Shown here piece by piece: positions 24,906 through 36,756 of a DNA stretch of 64,000 nucleotides. Source of the DNA: Agelaius tricolor (taxonomy: Eukaryota > Chordata > Aves > Passeriformes > Icteridae); assembly GCA_023055355.1 (NCBI GenBank), contig JALJCS010000022.1:11291501-11355500 (forward strand), read 5' to 3'. The translations under genes and the position numbers were made by a program. A model generated the notes under the pieces. The model saw only the letters and a program-made list of their open reading frames with translations. It was not told the DNA's origin and searched no databases. How positions within the stretch are numbered: position 1 is the first letter of the stretch; each line of letters starts with the position of its first letter.

Positions 24906-27900
24906 CCAGTGGCAGTTGTAGAGTGCAAAGTCAAGCTTGGAAGGCGCCTTCCAAAGAGAACCTCTTTGTGTTGCCCACACAATGACCAAGCAGAGCATCC
25001 TGCAGCAGTTTTATTGCTATCAGAACTGAGCACTCAGAAGTTTTATCATCCATCCTGGAAACACGTGGATGTCTCAGGCTTTGGCAGAACTCTGATCTGA
25101 AGCCTCTCTGGAATGGCCATGTGCTGGAGCAAGTGGCCATCAGGAGCTGTCCCCCTTGCTGGCAGAGGATGACACGGGCAGCTCATCCCTGGCCACTGCT
25201 GCAGGACCAGGGGCTGGCTCTGCAGCACACACAGATGAGCTCCACCAGGTCCAGCAGGATAATCCAGAGCTCCAGCGCACACACTCTGAGTTCACAGCTG
25301 AAATATGACAAAGGACCCACTCACCCAAGGCAAATTCCCAATAGCAACCCAGGGCTGGAAGGACTTCACTGACTGACACCTTTGGGCCATGAAGTTTGAG
25401 AAATTCTTCTCTTTAAATAAAATACACTTTCTTTTACATTCAGCCTAAATTTCTCAGTGTCATGGTTAGCAGTACAGGCAGCATCCCCAGCAGGGTCTAC
25501 CAGATGCTCCGCAGAGGCATTCTTAACACCTCTCTCTGCCAATTCCCACCTGACACACACAACTTTTCTTCATGACTAACTAACCAACACCCTTTTATTA
25601 AGCATTTCTTGTTTGAATCCCCTCTTCAATTAGCTCTTCCTCTCAGAGCTTTTCTCCAGCCCCACGCCCTCGCTGTGGCCACGTTATCCTTTCCCTTCTT
25701 GCCTGATCAGAGGTTCTGTGCTGGCTCCTCTCCAACTCTGCTCTTCAATGCAATCATTTCACTTAAGAGCCTGGCAAGCTGGTATGTTTTTTTTTCCCCC
25801 CATGTCTGTTTTACACAATTTCAAAGCAATGGAAAAAAAAAAAGAGAAGGCATATTTTCCAGTATGATGAATAACAATCTTACACTGCAGCAGCTCAGCT
25901 CACCCATGAATAGGGCACTTTTTAAAAATAATGAACAGCATAGCTGGCATGGTAAAACAGTGCACAGAGGAGGTCTGTGGAAAGGAGAGAGAATCAAGTG
26001 CAACTTCCTCACCTGTCTCTTAAGAAAGGTGCCAAAGGAGTCAAAACGGATCAGAAAGAACGAACTTCTCTTAAAGTCTCTTTGATTTTGATACAGAAGC
26101 ACAAATAAATTAAACCTCCTATCTCTTTTTCTAAACCTTTATCTTCACTATAGGGAAAAAAAAAGGGGAAAACTAAAGGTAAATGCAGTATAACATCCAA
26201 ACAGGAGCAGGCAGTGCACTGTTAGCCTGCACTACTGGATACACTGGTCACCTCCAGGGATGCATCCTCAAAACCAACAAAAATAAGGACTAACAGAGGT
26301 CACCTTTGTGCTGATTAAACTGTTTTACAGAAAATGACCAGACCCCTCTGCAATTGCAAAGCTCAGAGAGACTCATTTCTGAGGTACCACTGGTACAACA
26401 AGGGCCATGCCCACGGGTGCCATCAGGTCCCTGTGACCAAGCTGGGCACGGCCACCCCCTGCCCAGTGCCACCAGTCCTGAGCTGTGAGTCAGCTCCCCC
26501 AGCAGCACTCCTCTTCCTACCGCTGGCAGAGCCATTAAAAAGGTTTTTTCCTGTGGTTAGTTTATATGCTGCAGCTCATTAACATCTCCTAATACCAGAA
26601 CTTGAGGCTAATTAGGCATGGCAATCCTGAGGAACATATTCTCTGTTCATCTTCCCAAAGCAGGATGCTCCTTGGCGGCCCAGCTGTAGCTCCACATGCT
26701 ACCATGAGGGTATCACCCTGGAAATAAAAATACTCCAGGATCCCACACATTACACAGCAGGGATCCCATACTTGTTAGTTGATGGCACAATTTACAGGCT
26801 GTTTTGCTTAAAAATTGGAAGCATCTCTGTCATCAAGGCAGATTCCTGCTCAGCAGCCTCAGGGAATTTCCCCAATAGTTATCAATAAGCCATGGCTTTC
26901 ACAATAAAAACTACTGACTTGAAAACAAAGAGACAAAGTGATTAGAAAACTTAGGAGACTTAAACAAAGAGCACTTGACAGAACAATGCTAGCAGGAATT
27001 TTCTCCCTATGGCGACAAACACACAGGAACAAACAGGCTGAGGGCTCTGAGACAGGCTTCATGCACATGGAAAACTCCTAGGAGCAGGCTGTCCATGTAC
27101 ACATCACCTAGGAGTAACACCCACTGCAGCAACACGTACCCAAAGGACACCAACGGATGTGCAACGGGAGCTATGCTCAACACCAAGCCCTTCTTTGAGC
27201 ACAGGAGCTCCTGAATCCTGGTTTCCTACATGCCTTCTGGACCACAAAAATGCTGACCAAAGCCTGTCCACAACTGGGACATTTTAAAGCTCCCTTTGCC
27301 CACTGGATGTTCATGTTGTAGTTTTTTCTTCAGTGCAAGCTGGGGTTGCTTCTTCTGCCTGTTTTCAAAGATCATCCCTTCCAATGCTTTAGGTCTACTA
27401 AAAATTACTCTGAGGGTTTACTAGCTGTGAACAAAGAAGGCACTGGCTAAACCTGCCTGGTCTCTAAATTCCCACAGATTTCCTTTCAGCATCTGCATTT
27501 TATACCTAAAACCTGCAAAACTGAAAAAGCAACCTTTGAATAACTAAAGCAAAAGATCCATATAGTTACTGTATTTTCCTCCTCAAGGACCCCACGATTG
27601 CTCACAGAACCCTTCCCGTGGCCCATCACTGGAGAATGGGAGCCTCTGAGGAATAAAAATGCAACTACAGACAGCAGGAAAGGATGGTTTCATGCCTTTC
27701 TGCTCTTGTAAAAACATCGAAGCATTTTTACAGATGATGAGAAGAGCCAAGGGAGGAGCTGTGTCCATGGGCAAGGATACAGCGTGCCACCGAGCGAGCA
27801 GAGCAAGAGTGATGGAACAGCAGCATCCCCGTCTGAATCACCTGCAGCAATTCCTCTGTTGTGGGGTTTTTTCCTTCTCCTTTTCAAATCCTTCTTCTGG

Positions 27901-28589
27901 GAACTGAGTGGGAACACTGGAAGCGTGAGCCAAATTCACTGCCCGAGGCAGCAGAGACCTGCCTTCAGCTGCCCTCTTATTTGCATTTTTCGAATGGATT
28001 AATTTCGAAAAGCTTTTACAAACCTGGCCCACAGATTACAAGTTGGAAACAGGAAAAAATCCTGGACAGAGATGAAGAGACCACCTAAACCCTAATTTAA
28101 AGGCTGTCTACGTGCAAACTTTCCCTCATTAGACACCTCAATATAAAAACGTTTATCCACTCTTCCTCTAGAATCATTTCACATCACCAACGTGCCACTC
28201 CAGCCAACTACAGAGTTTCATGTGGGGACAATGCGCCCAAAACTCCAGGAGGAAAAAGAAAACAAGGATTTTCATTTTGGGCCAGCTCAATCCAAACTGG
28301 AATTTTGTTTGCTTTGAGCTGTCCAAGCCATTGACGTGTCGGAGTCCAGCGAAGCATTAACCCATTTCACTAAGCAAGCACCGCATCCACCCTCTGGGCA
28401 CAAAAGCTTTGGGTTTGGCACCAAAATGAGGGCTGCAGCTCCAGAGCCTGGCTCTGCACACAGCCCAGGAGCTATGGAGTGGGTCCCCACAGCTCCACAG
28501 GCTGGCCAGCCTGCTCCCAAGGAGAACCAGTGCTTCCAAAGGAGCAGAAAAAGCAAGGCAGGCTGGCACTGCAGAGGTGCCAGGGTTTT
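24906..28589. other. Non-coding interval, no gene seen
   Basis: Unique-looking sequence. A 158-codon plus-strand frame at 25609-26085 spans two homopolymer runs and has no recognisable domain. Candidate features such as promoters or exons could not be supported. Confidence 0.5.
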
Positions 28590-28880
28590 GTTTGCCTGCG
28601 AGCAAACCTGGCAGCGCGGGCCAAGCTCACTCCTGCGCTCCGTGTTGGGGCGGCTGATCCTTGGCAAGGAGGTGTGCCTGCAGCGTAAGCCACGGAAAAC
28701 AGAGCGGGAATTTCACGGCGATCCAGGGTTCGTATCGATTCCCTGTGCCCAAGGAGGAGCCGTGCGAGCGGCGCTGTTTTGTTCCCGTGCTCTCGCAGGG
28801 GATTAGCTCTTGGCAGAGCGGTGCTGCCGGCAGGAGACTCCACCATCCGAGCTGTTCCTGGCACCGAGCTGGCTTGGCTG
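28590..28880. promoter_or_regulatory. Second CpG-dense patch (candidate CpG island)
   Basis: About 23 CpGs in 290 bp by hand count, roughly 60% GC, against a CpG-poor background. Overlapping frames are open on both strands: 156 codons on the plus strand at 28336-28806 and 150 codons on the minus strand at 28472-28924. Opposed long frames are typical of stop-poor GC-rich DNA, so I treat the patch as a candidate regulatory element and not as an exon. Confidence 0.35.
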
Positions 28881-29258
28881 GAGCTGCTCCTGACTCCTAG
28901 CAGAAGTAGGGTTTCTAAAATCATTTCTGAATCCTTTTAATGGTCTCAGCAACGGCCAGCAGCGCTCGTGTCCCACCATCTTCCCTGCCAGGCACAAAGC
29001 TCAGAGCAGTGTCCTGCTCCGTGGTGAGGGCTCGTTAACACACAATTAGTGCCCAGCAGGATGGGGACCCTCCTTTGTCTCTTCTGGCCAGATGTGCACT
29101 CACTAGCCCAGGCCACAGGGAAGAGCTGGGGCCATGAGATGCGACCCACCTGGGACAGCACTCACTCTTATTCCACCACCAGTGTCCCAAACAAAGCCCA
29201 TCAGAGAGCTCTGCTTTCACAGATTTTAAACAGATTAGATGATTAATCCCTTAGGGTT
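28881..29258. other. Non-coding spacer
   Basis: Unique sequence downstream of the CpG-dense patch; only short frames and no repeat signature. Confidence 0.5.
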
Positions 29259-29402
29259 GACTCCCCATCCTTGGACATGTTCAGAGCCAGGTTGGATGGG
29301 GCTCTGAGTAACCTGGTCTAGTGGAAGGTGTCTCTGCCAGCAGGGGGTTGAAACTGGATGGTCCTTAAGGTTCCTTCCAACCCAAGCCATTCTGTGATTC
29401 TA
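29259..29402 (+). mobile_element. CR1 LINE 3' fragment (sense)
   Basis: About 145 bp with a well preserved 3' end: 'AACCTGGTCTAGTGGAAGG', 'CTTAAGGTTCCTTCCAACCC' and the tail CATTCTGTGATTCTAA. The 5' break lies just before the 'CCCATCCTTGGACATG' block. Confidence 0.92.
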
Positions 29403-30562
29403 ACGCAGAGCCACTGAAGCTGTCCCTGCAGAGACAGCCACCTTTGAGGGACACACCCCAGGGAAAGGGCTGCTTGCTGCCATCTGCAAGCTCACATTTG
29501 GGGCAGCACTGCCAGGGCTTTAACTGAGCAGGAATTCCTCTCCATCTCCACTTTGAACAATATTGTGCTGTTCCAGTATTGTACCAGTGAACTCACAGTG
29601 ACCCTGTCAAATAAATATTTTTCCCGAGTAACACTGTTTTAAATATATTCATTTAGTATCCTTATTTGAAAACACTGGACAAATTAAACGACTGTAAAAT
29701 TTGACTTTCCAGTATTTTGTGTTCAGATAAACTCCTACAGCACCCTCATCCATGGCAGCCAGCCCATATTTCCAAGTAACTACAGTTTTAGAAAGCCAAC
29801 TATGTTTTTCAGTATCTATGCATTAATCATCCCTGCCAGTTCAAGAATTATTCTTGAGTTCAAAGGAAAAAGTATGCGGAAGAGGAATGTGTGTGGAGCT
29901 CCCCTCCACAAAATCTGCAGCCAAACCATCCTGTATCTCAGCCCTTACCACGTACCCCATCCCCAGCCAGGGACGCCCCAAAGGACTTATGAGTTTCCCT
30001 ATTGCTTCCATCAAGACTGGAGTGTAAGAAGCATTTCTGTCTGACAAAGGCAACGCTGAGGCTGCTGAAAACACCGCTGAGAGAAGTCCTGTGCTCCCAA
30101 AGAAGTCACGTTAATTGAATGTGGCTTCAAAATATTTCAGATTCTCAGCAAGGACTTGGTAGCAGAGGAGAACACGCTGTGACCGACCGTATTTCTAACG
30201 CAGTATGAAAAGCAGTTTCAGTACACGCTGCCAAAAAGTGCCAAACAGGCTAAAATATGCTTGTCCACAGAGAAGGGGAAACTTCCAAAGGCAGGAGGAA
30301 ACAGGTCAGGCTGAGGGGCAGTGTGGGGCTGCCCAACATTCCCAGTGTTTCAGCAGGCACTGGGGGGAAACATCAATTACAGAGTGCCCAGTGCACGCCC
30401 CTGGTTTTATTGGATTTTCCTTTGCTCTCGTATTTTGAGAAAGGTTAAATATGTCAAACATTAGTCTACAAAACCTCTCACACAAATCCTCTTACTCACA
30501 TGATCTTTCTAAACAGCCCCAATCTCTTCAACTACGCAGACATGGCTACAAGCTGTGACTAT
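29403..30562. other. Non-coding interval, no gene seen
   Basis: AT-rich at 29560-29720, otherwise ordinary. No transposon, RNA gene or supportable reading frame. Confidence 0.5.
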
Positions 30563-30816
30563 TGACAGGACAAGGGTGAATGGCTTTGAGCTCAAAGAGA
30601 GGAGGTTTAGATGGGATATTGGGAAGAAATTCTTCCCTGTGAGGGGGGCGAGGCCCTGGCACAGATTGCCCAGAAAAGCTGTGGCTGCCCCATCCCTGCA
30701 AGTGATCAAGGCCAAGGTAGACAGGGTTTGGAGCAATCTAGTCTAGTGGAAGGAAGGGTGGAAATGGTCTTTAAGGTCCCTTCCAACCCAACCATTCTAT
30801 AATTGTGTAATTCTAT
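30563..30816 (+). mobile_element. CR1 LINE 3' fragment (sense)
   Basis: About 250 bp. It starts at 'TGACAGGACAAGGGTGAATG', includes 'GGAAGAAATTCTTCCCTGTG' and 'GAGCAATCTAGTCTAGTGG', and ends in a good tail, CATTCTATAATTGTGTAATTC. It is among the best-preserved copies here. Confidence 0.93.
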
Positions 30817-31674
30817 TCCACCCATCACTTCCCAAGAACCACCTGAGCTGCAGAGTGAGGGGTAACCTACCCAGCACACACTCACTGGGACACTCTGAGC
30901 ACCCTCATTACAGCATTATCATATTTCCTATATCTTCTCATCCATTCTTCCCATGGTCTCACACCTTGCTTGCTCTTTTGTGACTGGCTGCACACTGAGA
31001 TGTCTTCATCAAGCTGTCTGCAGCGACCCTTAGGTCTTTTTCCCCAGTGGTTCCAGTTCATTGAAAGCACAGCAATGTGTGCGAGGAGCTGGGAATGCTC
31101 CTTCCTGGACACCAAGCCTTGGGTTTGGTAGTGCTGGCTTCCATCTGACTGTGTGATCCTCCTTAATTTCACTCTGCCTCCTTCTGCACAGGGCTGTCTC
31201 CCACCAGAATCCCTCATGGAATCCCTCATGGCCTCAGTGCCACCAAGTCCCTGTCCACCCCTTTTTTCCACATTATTGATTAACATACTCAGACACACAG
31301 TCATGATGCAAATACTTAGAGCAGCCCAGCATTCACCTATTCCCTGACAAAAAACTGATGCTTTACTTGTTTTCTGTTCTCATCCAAGCAAGACACTTGC
31401 TTTAACAGAGGCTCTTTGAAAATCACAAAGCCTGGTTCTCAGAGATCTACCACTTCGCTGGTTTGTGGTTTTTGTTTTTTTATCTGATCTTTATCATGTA
31501 CCTATCTTTAACTGTGCTTTTTTGGTGTAGTACTCAGATGAGGCACACAACTGTTCTCCATTCCTTTTTCCTTAAAAAGAACTCCAAGCAGGTGAATCTT
31601 GTGTACAGAGCCAGGCAGGCAAGACCCTGGTTAACTGCACGTACTGAAGACAGAAAATCCAAGAAAAGGAGGTG
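30817..31674. other. Non-coding interval, no gene seen
   Basis: A 140-codon minus-strand frame at 30882-31304 has no recognisable domain. A 12-bp direct duplication (AATCCCTCATGG) occurs at 31209-31232. Confidence 0.5.
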
Positions 31675-31745
31675 TCATAGAATCAAGGAATTGTCTGGCT
31701 TAAAAAGGGAGCTTGAAGATGATCTAGTTCCAGCCCCCAAATCAG
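31675..31745 (-). mobile_element. Short old CR1 3' fragment (antisense)
   Basis: Only the terminal block is left: TCATAGAATCAAGGAATTG, then a diverged 'GGCTTAAAAAGGGAGCTTG' and 'GATGATCTAGTTCCAGCC'. The divergence suggests an older subfamily than the neighbouring copies. Confidence 0.7.
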
Positions 31746-32599
31746 CATGACCCTGAAACTCAGGTGGATTCTCCAACAGAGCTCCTGCACATCCACGTGT
31801 GTGTGTCCAGAGGAGGACCCACATGGGTGGCAAAGGACAGAGAGAGCCACACCATGAGCACCCTGAGAGCAACTGCCAAGGCCACAAAATGCAGAAAAAC
31901 TAAAGATCTCTTACTTTTTAAAACTGCAGTCCATTATTTTAAAGATTTAGCACATTTCTGCACGTGTTTCTAGAGAAGGTTTATGAATGGTCTCCAGAAG
32001 TTTCTGTGGCCCAGGAGCAGGACACCAGCACCTCAGCAGGGAACATGCTGAGCCATGGAGCTGCCATGCTCCCCTGTACCTGTCACTGCTCATCACTGCC
32101 GACATCCCACTTGCTCCTCTCCAGCACGGCCATCAGGAAGCAGCTGAGCTGGGCGAGGCATTAACTGGGTCTAGGCTGGGGAAAACGCTGACACAGAACC
32201 TGCATGTCCTGTCTCCTCTGTCTCCAGCCTCACTCTGTTAACCCCAGACTTCATCCAGCACACAGACTTCCCACAAACTCTCTTCCACCACATCCTCATC
32301 CTTCCCATTTCACTGCAGGTTTTACCAGCCCACCTCCTGCCTCCACAGTTTCCATTTTCTGGAGATCAATACCTTTGGTTTCACCAATTTTCAGCTGTTT
32401 TACCTGCCCATGAGCAGTGCCAACCTGCTCTCCCTGGCACCTCCCAACCCATCCCATCACGGCAGCAAAGCAACACCAAAGATGAGAAAGAGCTGGCAAC
32501 GCCCTGGTGCTAAGATCCACTTAATAAGTTGTCAGCCAGGTCCTGTGTATCTATTCTTGCGGGCATAAAGATCTCTGTCAGCAGTCAAAACACGGATTT
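31746..32599. other. Non-coding interval, no gene seen
   Basis: C-rich on the plus strand at 32190-32470, leaving several frames open at once. Nothing recognisable. Confidence 0.5.
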
Positions 32600-33110
32600 A
32601 CACCCCCAGCACAATTCCGAGCAGCATTTAAAGATTTTTAACGACCATCCCTTTGTCCCAGGGAGTTAAGCGCTGATCGAATGTCACAACGTGACACATG
32701 AATGCACAACAAGACGGAGCTTTGACAGGCAGCAACATTGTAATATGATAATTCCTCTTTGTCCCTTAATCGCCTCTGTTTTTTGCAGACTTGATTCACT
32801 TACCAACATGTGATCAATCACTGCCTTTTTCAGTGAGATAATTTTTTGCCCTCTATCTAAATGGCTCCTGTCAAAGGGAATCCAGTGCTAAATTAAAGCT
32901 GATATGCCTGTCTCTGCCCTTTTGTTTGTAGACTTCTTCTCGCACACAATTGATTTTAAATAGATTTTTTTAATGGGTTCCAACACTGTTTGAGTGTATG
33001 TATTTTTAAAAATCCGTCTCCTTGAAATTAACACATTTAAAAATGGTCTGGAGAATATAATTTAATGGAGAGGAATAAATACCAGAGTACGTGATGGCAC
33101 GTGTAACAAC
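32600..33110. promoter_or_regulatory. Candidate conserved regulatory block
   Basis: AT-rich, repeat-free sequence dense in motifs typical of vertebrate developmental enhancers: CATTGTAATATGATAATTCC, CTTTGTCCC (SOX/TCF-like), AACATGTGATCAATCA (PBX/HOX-like) and AATTGATTTTAAATAG. It contains a perfect 6+3+6 inverted repeat, TGTCACAACGTGACA, at 32682-32696, a possible binding site for a dimeric factor. No alignment to other species was possible, so the call rests on composition and motifs alone. Confidence 0.25.
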
Positions 33111-34425
33111 TTCCCACTAGAGTAAGTTGCCTATTTAGATCTTCCCACATGCTCTATTTAAAATGGGAAGAAGAACAATCTCAAGATTTGTGACAATAAC
33201 AAGAAAGAGGATGGTGTCATTTAAGATGAAAGGAAGCAATGCTGAGATCACCACTTGTTCTGAGTCTCAAAGAACTGCCTCCTTCGCTGAAGGCCACTGC
33301 AGAGCTCCTCAGACATCTCTCACTGGTGTTTGCAAACCCAGATGAGCATCTCCCTAACAGCAGGTAAGAGGTCTCCAGTGGCACAAGCACCAAGGAGAAG
33401 AGAATCTACCCTTGGGTATAAAGCAGCAGAGGGGTATTTCTGCAGCTCTCAGGTGACCATCACATGTGCCCCAGAGAACTCTGCACCACCTCCAGGCCAG
33501 AGGCAAAATGGTTGCATCTCCCCAGGTCCCTCCAGTCAGAGCCACTTACACACCAACCACCCAAACCCTCTGCCCTGCTGTCTGCTCTTCCCTCAGCTTC
33601 CTCAAGCACATCCATACCACATTCAAAACACCCAAATTTCACATTCTGTCCCTTCCCTCCAGCTCCTCTTTCCCACACGGCCTCTTCCAAGTTGGGTCTT
33701 CCACACTTTGCCCCGAATCACGACCTCAGCCTGGCCCTCCAGAAGCCAAGAGCACATCATCTGTGGATCCAACAAAAGCAGGAATCTGCTCTCTGGTTGT
33801 GGCTTCTCCACCCCATCTGGCAAGGAATCTTCAGGAATCCCCAGGTGCATCCTCACCCTCCCAGCCCAGCCTGAGCAGCACCTCCCAGCTGCTACCATTC
33901 CTCACCACTGCAAATGAAATCTGCAATAATGAAATGGGTGATTTCAAAGCTTGGTAAGATGACGCTTATTTAATTCATTGATTGAATGACAGTAAATTTT
34001 TGGCTGTGACGTTCATTATAAATTATTCTACACAGTTTCACCACTTGTCCTGGTTATGCACATAAGGCACTAAAGATTTTGCCAAGATATCTAATAGACA
34101 CATCATAATTAGCCCTATAAAAAAAATCACCTCCTTTGATGCACATTTTTTCTTCTATTTTTGAGATAAGCACCTCAACAAAATGCTGAATTCACAGCTC
34201 TTTCAAAGATGGGACAGAAGGAAAAAAAGCACAAATTAATGTTTTCATCTTACGGTTCTATCAGGTTTTTCCTTCCTTTTCCTTTGCATAGGAAAAAGTG
34301 AAATAAAACAGCTCTGCAATGGAGGCATCACCCCTGGGCAAGCAGCATTCCAGTGAGGACACATCCATCCACAAAGAGCAGTGGGAGCCAAGGCATAAAT
34401 GAGTCTGGGGGAGGACTAGTTCCAG
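33111..34425. other. Non-coding interval, C-rich in its middle
   Basis: Between 33330 and 33957 all three plus-strand frames are open for 136-195 codons. The plus strand is strongly C-rich and G-poor here, which removes most stop codons, so none of these is credible as a gene. 33960-34200 is AT-rich with TAAT-type cores. Confidence 0.5.
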
Positions 34426-34441
34426 AAAAAAAAAAAAAAAA
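34426..34441 (+). repeat. Poly-A run
   Basis: Sixteen A followed by CC, AACAACA and another A run to about 34456. No retroposed gene body could be recognised upstream, so I list it only as a homopolymer. Confidence 0.85.
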
Positions 34442-34456
34442 CCAACAACAAAAAAA

Positions 34457-35011
34457 GCTCATTTTTCAAAACATGTTATTATGGCCCAAAACATATTTTA
34501 AGGTATTTTCAGCAAGGCACCGAATCCCCCCAGTATCCGCTTTGTGCCTCTTGGCAGCTCAAGAATGCCAGGGCGCCCCGTCCTCGGGGTGCCAGAACCA
34601 ATCTGTTGCCAAGAGACACAAAACTGATATCACTGGTGAGTAAAGCTGTCTTTGGGAACGTAGGAAACAGCCATCGACCTCATGTTCGGGGTTTGACTTA
34701 GTCAGCAAGACGTCAAGGAAGAAAAATTAACCTTTTGTTATAAGGTTTAAAGCTGACCGTTCGTATCCACCTCCGAGGGAGAATCAGCCTGCCTGAGGCA
34801 GAAGCACACTCGTGTCTGGTGCTGCTCTGCATTCAAACAATGTGGTTTGAATGGGGAGTTTAATGGTTATTTTTGTTTTGTGAGGAAAAACATAGAAAAA
34901 TCCTGAGAGCTGGGGTGCTTGGGGAGGCTCTGACTTGGGGCATCTGGGCAGGTGAAGCATCTTCTGAGGAAACCCAAATGCTGGAGCTGGTCCTCCCCAC
35001 GAGCACTGAGA
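34457..35011. other. Non-coding spacer
   Basis: Unique sequence; nothing recognised. A few CpGs cluster at 34520-34600. Confidence 0.5.
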
Positions 35012-35126
35012 GAATTCCAGAATGGTTTGGTTGGAAGGGGCCTGAAAGCTCACCTAATTCCACCCCCTTCCACTAGACCAGGTTCCTTCAAGCCCCATCT
35101 GTCCTCATCTTAGACACTTCCAGGTG
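35012..35126 (-). mobile_element. CR1 LINE 3' fragment (antisense)
   Basis: Short copy: GAATTCCAGAATGGTTTGG, then 'CCACCCCCTTCCACTAGACC' and 'TAGACACTTCCAGGTG'. It has lost about 20 bp of the usual 'GCCATGGGCAGGGACA' block between these. Confidence 0.88.
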
Positions 35127-36236
35127 TTAAATGTATGGGGGTACACACTGATGTGACCCAGCTGAGAGGAATTTTGAGACTCCAACTGCAAACATCCTAA
35201 AGGTTTTCACATTTAAAAATCCAGCCACCAGCAAGCTCTTCAAATACTTATTACTCCAACTGATGAGTAACCTGAATATTTCTCTGCATTTGGTTCTGGC
35301 ACCTCTCTCTCCCTCCTCCAACCTGCTACACGGATGCAAACCCTTTCGAAAGGAGTAATTTTCCCCTCAGAATTTTTCTGCCACGAGTATAAACACAGAT
35401 CGCTGCCCTTCCCAGTTATGGCAATGAAATTCAGTGCCTTCAGGATTTCTTCAAAATACAAAAATACAAAACCAACACGACTGCTTTCAGCTCTTCAGAC
35501 TACTTCTTTCAGGCTCTCTCTGGACTGCTGCTTTTCCATTTGTTTCACTGAAGTTAAATAGTTGGAAATTAAGAATCTAATTAAGAAATACAGTAATTAA
35601 CTGTAATTAAGAGTTACAGCAAGATTTGGAGGGTTTTTTCCCCTAATCTGGAGCATAAATTTTTGCATGTTAAATTAAAAACTCCATTTAGGAATCAAAA
35701 TGTTAGAAGGTGGTGAAGCAACTAGATATCAGTTTGATATTATCCAGGAAAGGTCAAATTTAAATTATAGGACATGTTTAAAACATTAAGTTGTTGGTGT
35801 AGCTTGCAGCTTTTGCATTTCAACTAATATACAGATATAAGAGCATATAGATATATAGAGGTATCCATATCACAGGTGTTCCCTACCAAATTACCTTCAG
35901 AGATGGAAAATTCAGCATTCCACACTAAACAATTAGGATTTCCAGGTGCTTTTTGTCCCAAGGACTCAGAAGCACAACAAGCCTTCACCAGGATTGAAGA
36001 GCAAGGATTCCTGATAGATGGAAGCCTTAATGCAAACAACCAAAAATTGGTTGATGGAAACAGGTTGTGTGTTTTGGGGGGGATTTGTTTGGACTAGAAA
36101 ATAAAATGTCTTGATATTATGACAAGAGAAAATATCCCCCAGTTGTGGGAAGGGAGCTGAGCTGTGCCAGACCAGCATGTGGGCAGAGAGACACAGGGGG
36201 GTTGGGAGCGGGTGAGGAGAGTTAAAATTCCTACCA
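35127..36236. other. AT-rich non-coding interval
   Basis: No gene or transposon recognised. 35560-35830 is AT-rich and repeats TAATTAA-like words (for example CAGTAATTAACTGTAATTAA), possibly regulatory but untested. Confidence 0.45.
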
Positions 36237-36343
36237 CAAAACAGAAAATGAGATTAAAGGAGACATTTTGGCCACGAGGCCTTCTTTCGGCTGGAGAAGG
36301 CCTCAAAGCCAAAGTGTCTCTTCTAATCCTATTTTCTATTTCG
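36237..36343. other. 107-bp imperfect inverted repeat (hairpin; pre-miRNA-like or MITE)
   Basis: Bases 36237-36285 can pair with 36295-36343 around a 9-base loop (TTCGGCTGG) without a single gap. Of 49 positions I count 39 Watson-Crick pairs, 3 G-T wobbles and 7 mismatches, three of them together at 36273-36275. The inner ten pairs, GAGGCCTTCT with AGAAGGCCTC, are perfect. A stem this long is not expected by chance in a window of this size. It has the size and loop of a microRNA precursor. Alternatively it is a palindromic MITE, although I see no clear target duplication. The sequence matches no family or microRNA that I recognise. Confidence 0.6.
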
Positions 36344-36756
36344 AGAGTGCATTTTAATAACCCCTTTGTATATGGTACAATGACTTTAGCAAGTCCTATT
36401 TTGAGCAGATTTTCCACACTAGAAGGCGAAATGGGTTAAAATAATTGCCCCGTACACCTCGCACGCGTGACACTTTGTTTAATCCCATGTTGGACACCGG
36501 GGATGCACAATGCAGAACAAGGTCCATGGATAAAAGTGCCTTTCAGGATCAACAGCCCAAGGCATGCAATGGGGGAACCAGGCCGAGAAACACGGCTCTC
36601 TCCCATCCATGTCTCACCTTCGCACCTGAATAGGGACTTGGCTGATGTTACTACACCCCAAAATTCCTCCCTCTTTGGCTAGCAGGAGGCACTGGCCATG
36701 TTCTACCATGTGGGAAGTTGGTGTGAGCACTGGGCCTCAAAGCAGAGCCCATCTGC
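36344..36756. other. Non-coding spacer
   Basis: Starts AT-rich with CATTTTAATAACCCC and CTTTGTATATGG, similar in style to conserved non-coding DNA. It becomes GC-richer toward the minisatellite. No gene recognised. Confidence 0.45.

Noticed and set aside
28720..28760. tRNA B-box-like GGTTCGTATCGATTCC
   Set aside because: The bases do not fit the invariant T-arm positions, and no cloverleaf or A box could be placed upstream.
28336..28924. Opposed 156- and 150-codon frames
   Set aside because: They overlap on opposite strands in a CpG-dense, stop-poor patch; no domain was recognised.
33330..33957. Three overlapping plus-strand frames of 136-195 codons
   Set aside because: The plus strand is C-rich and stop-poor in all frames at once; there is no coding periodicity that favours one frame and no recognisable domain.
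34330..34460. Possible retroposed gene with poly-A tail
   Set aside because: The A run is real, but the upstream 100 bp resembles no transcript I recognise and no flanking duplication is evident.
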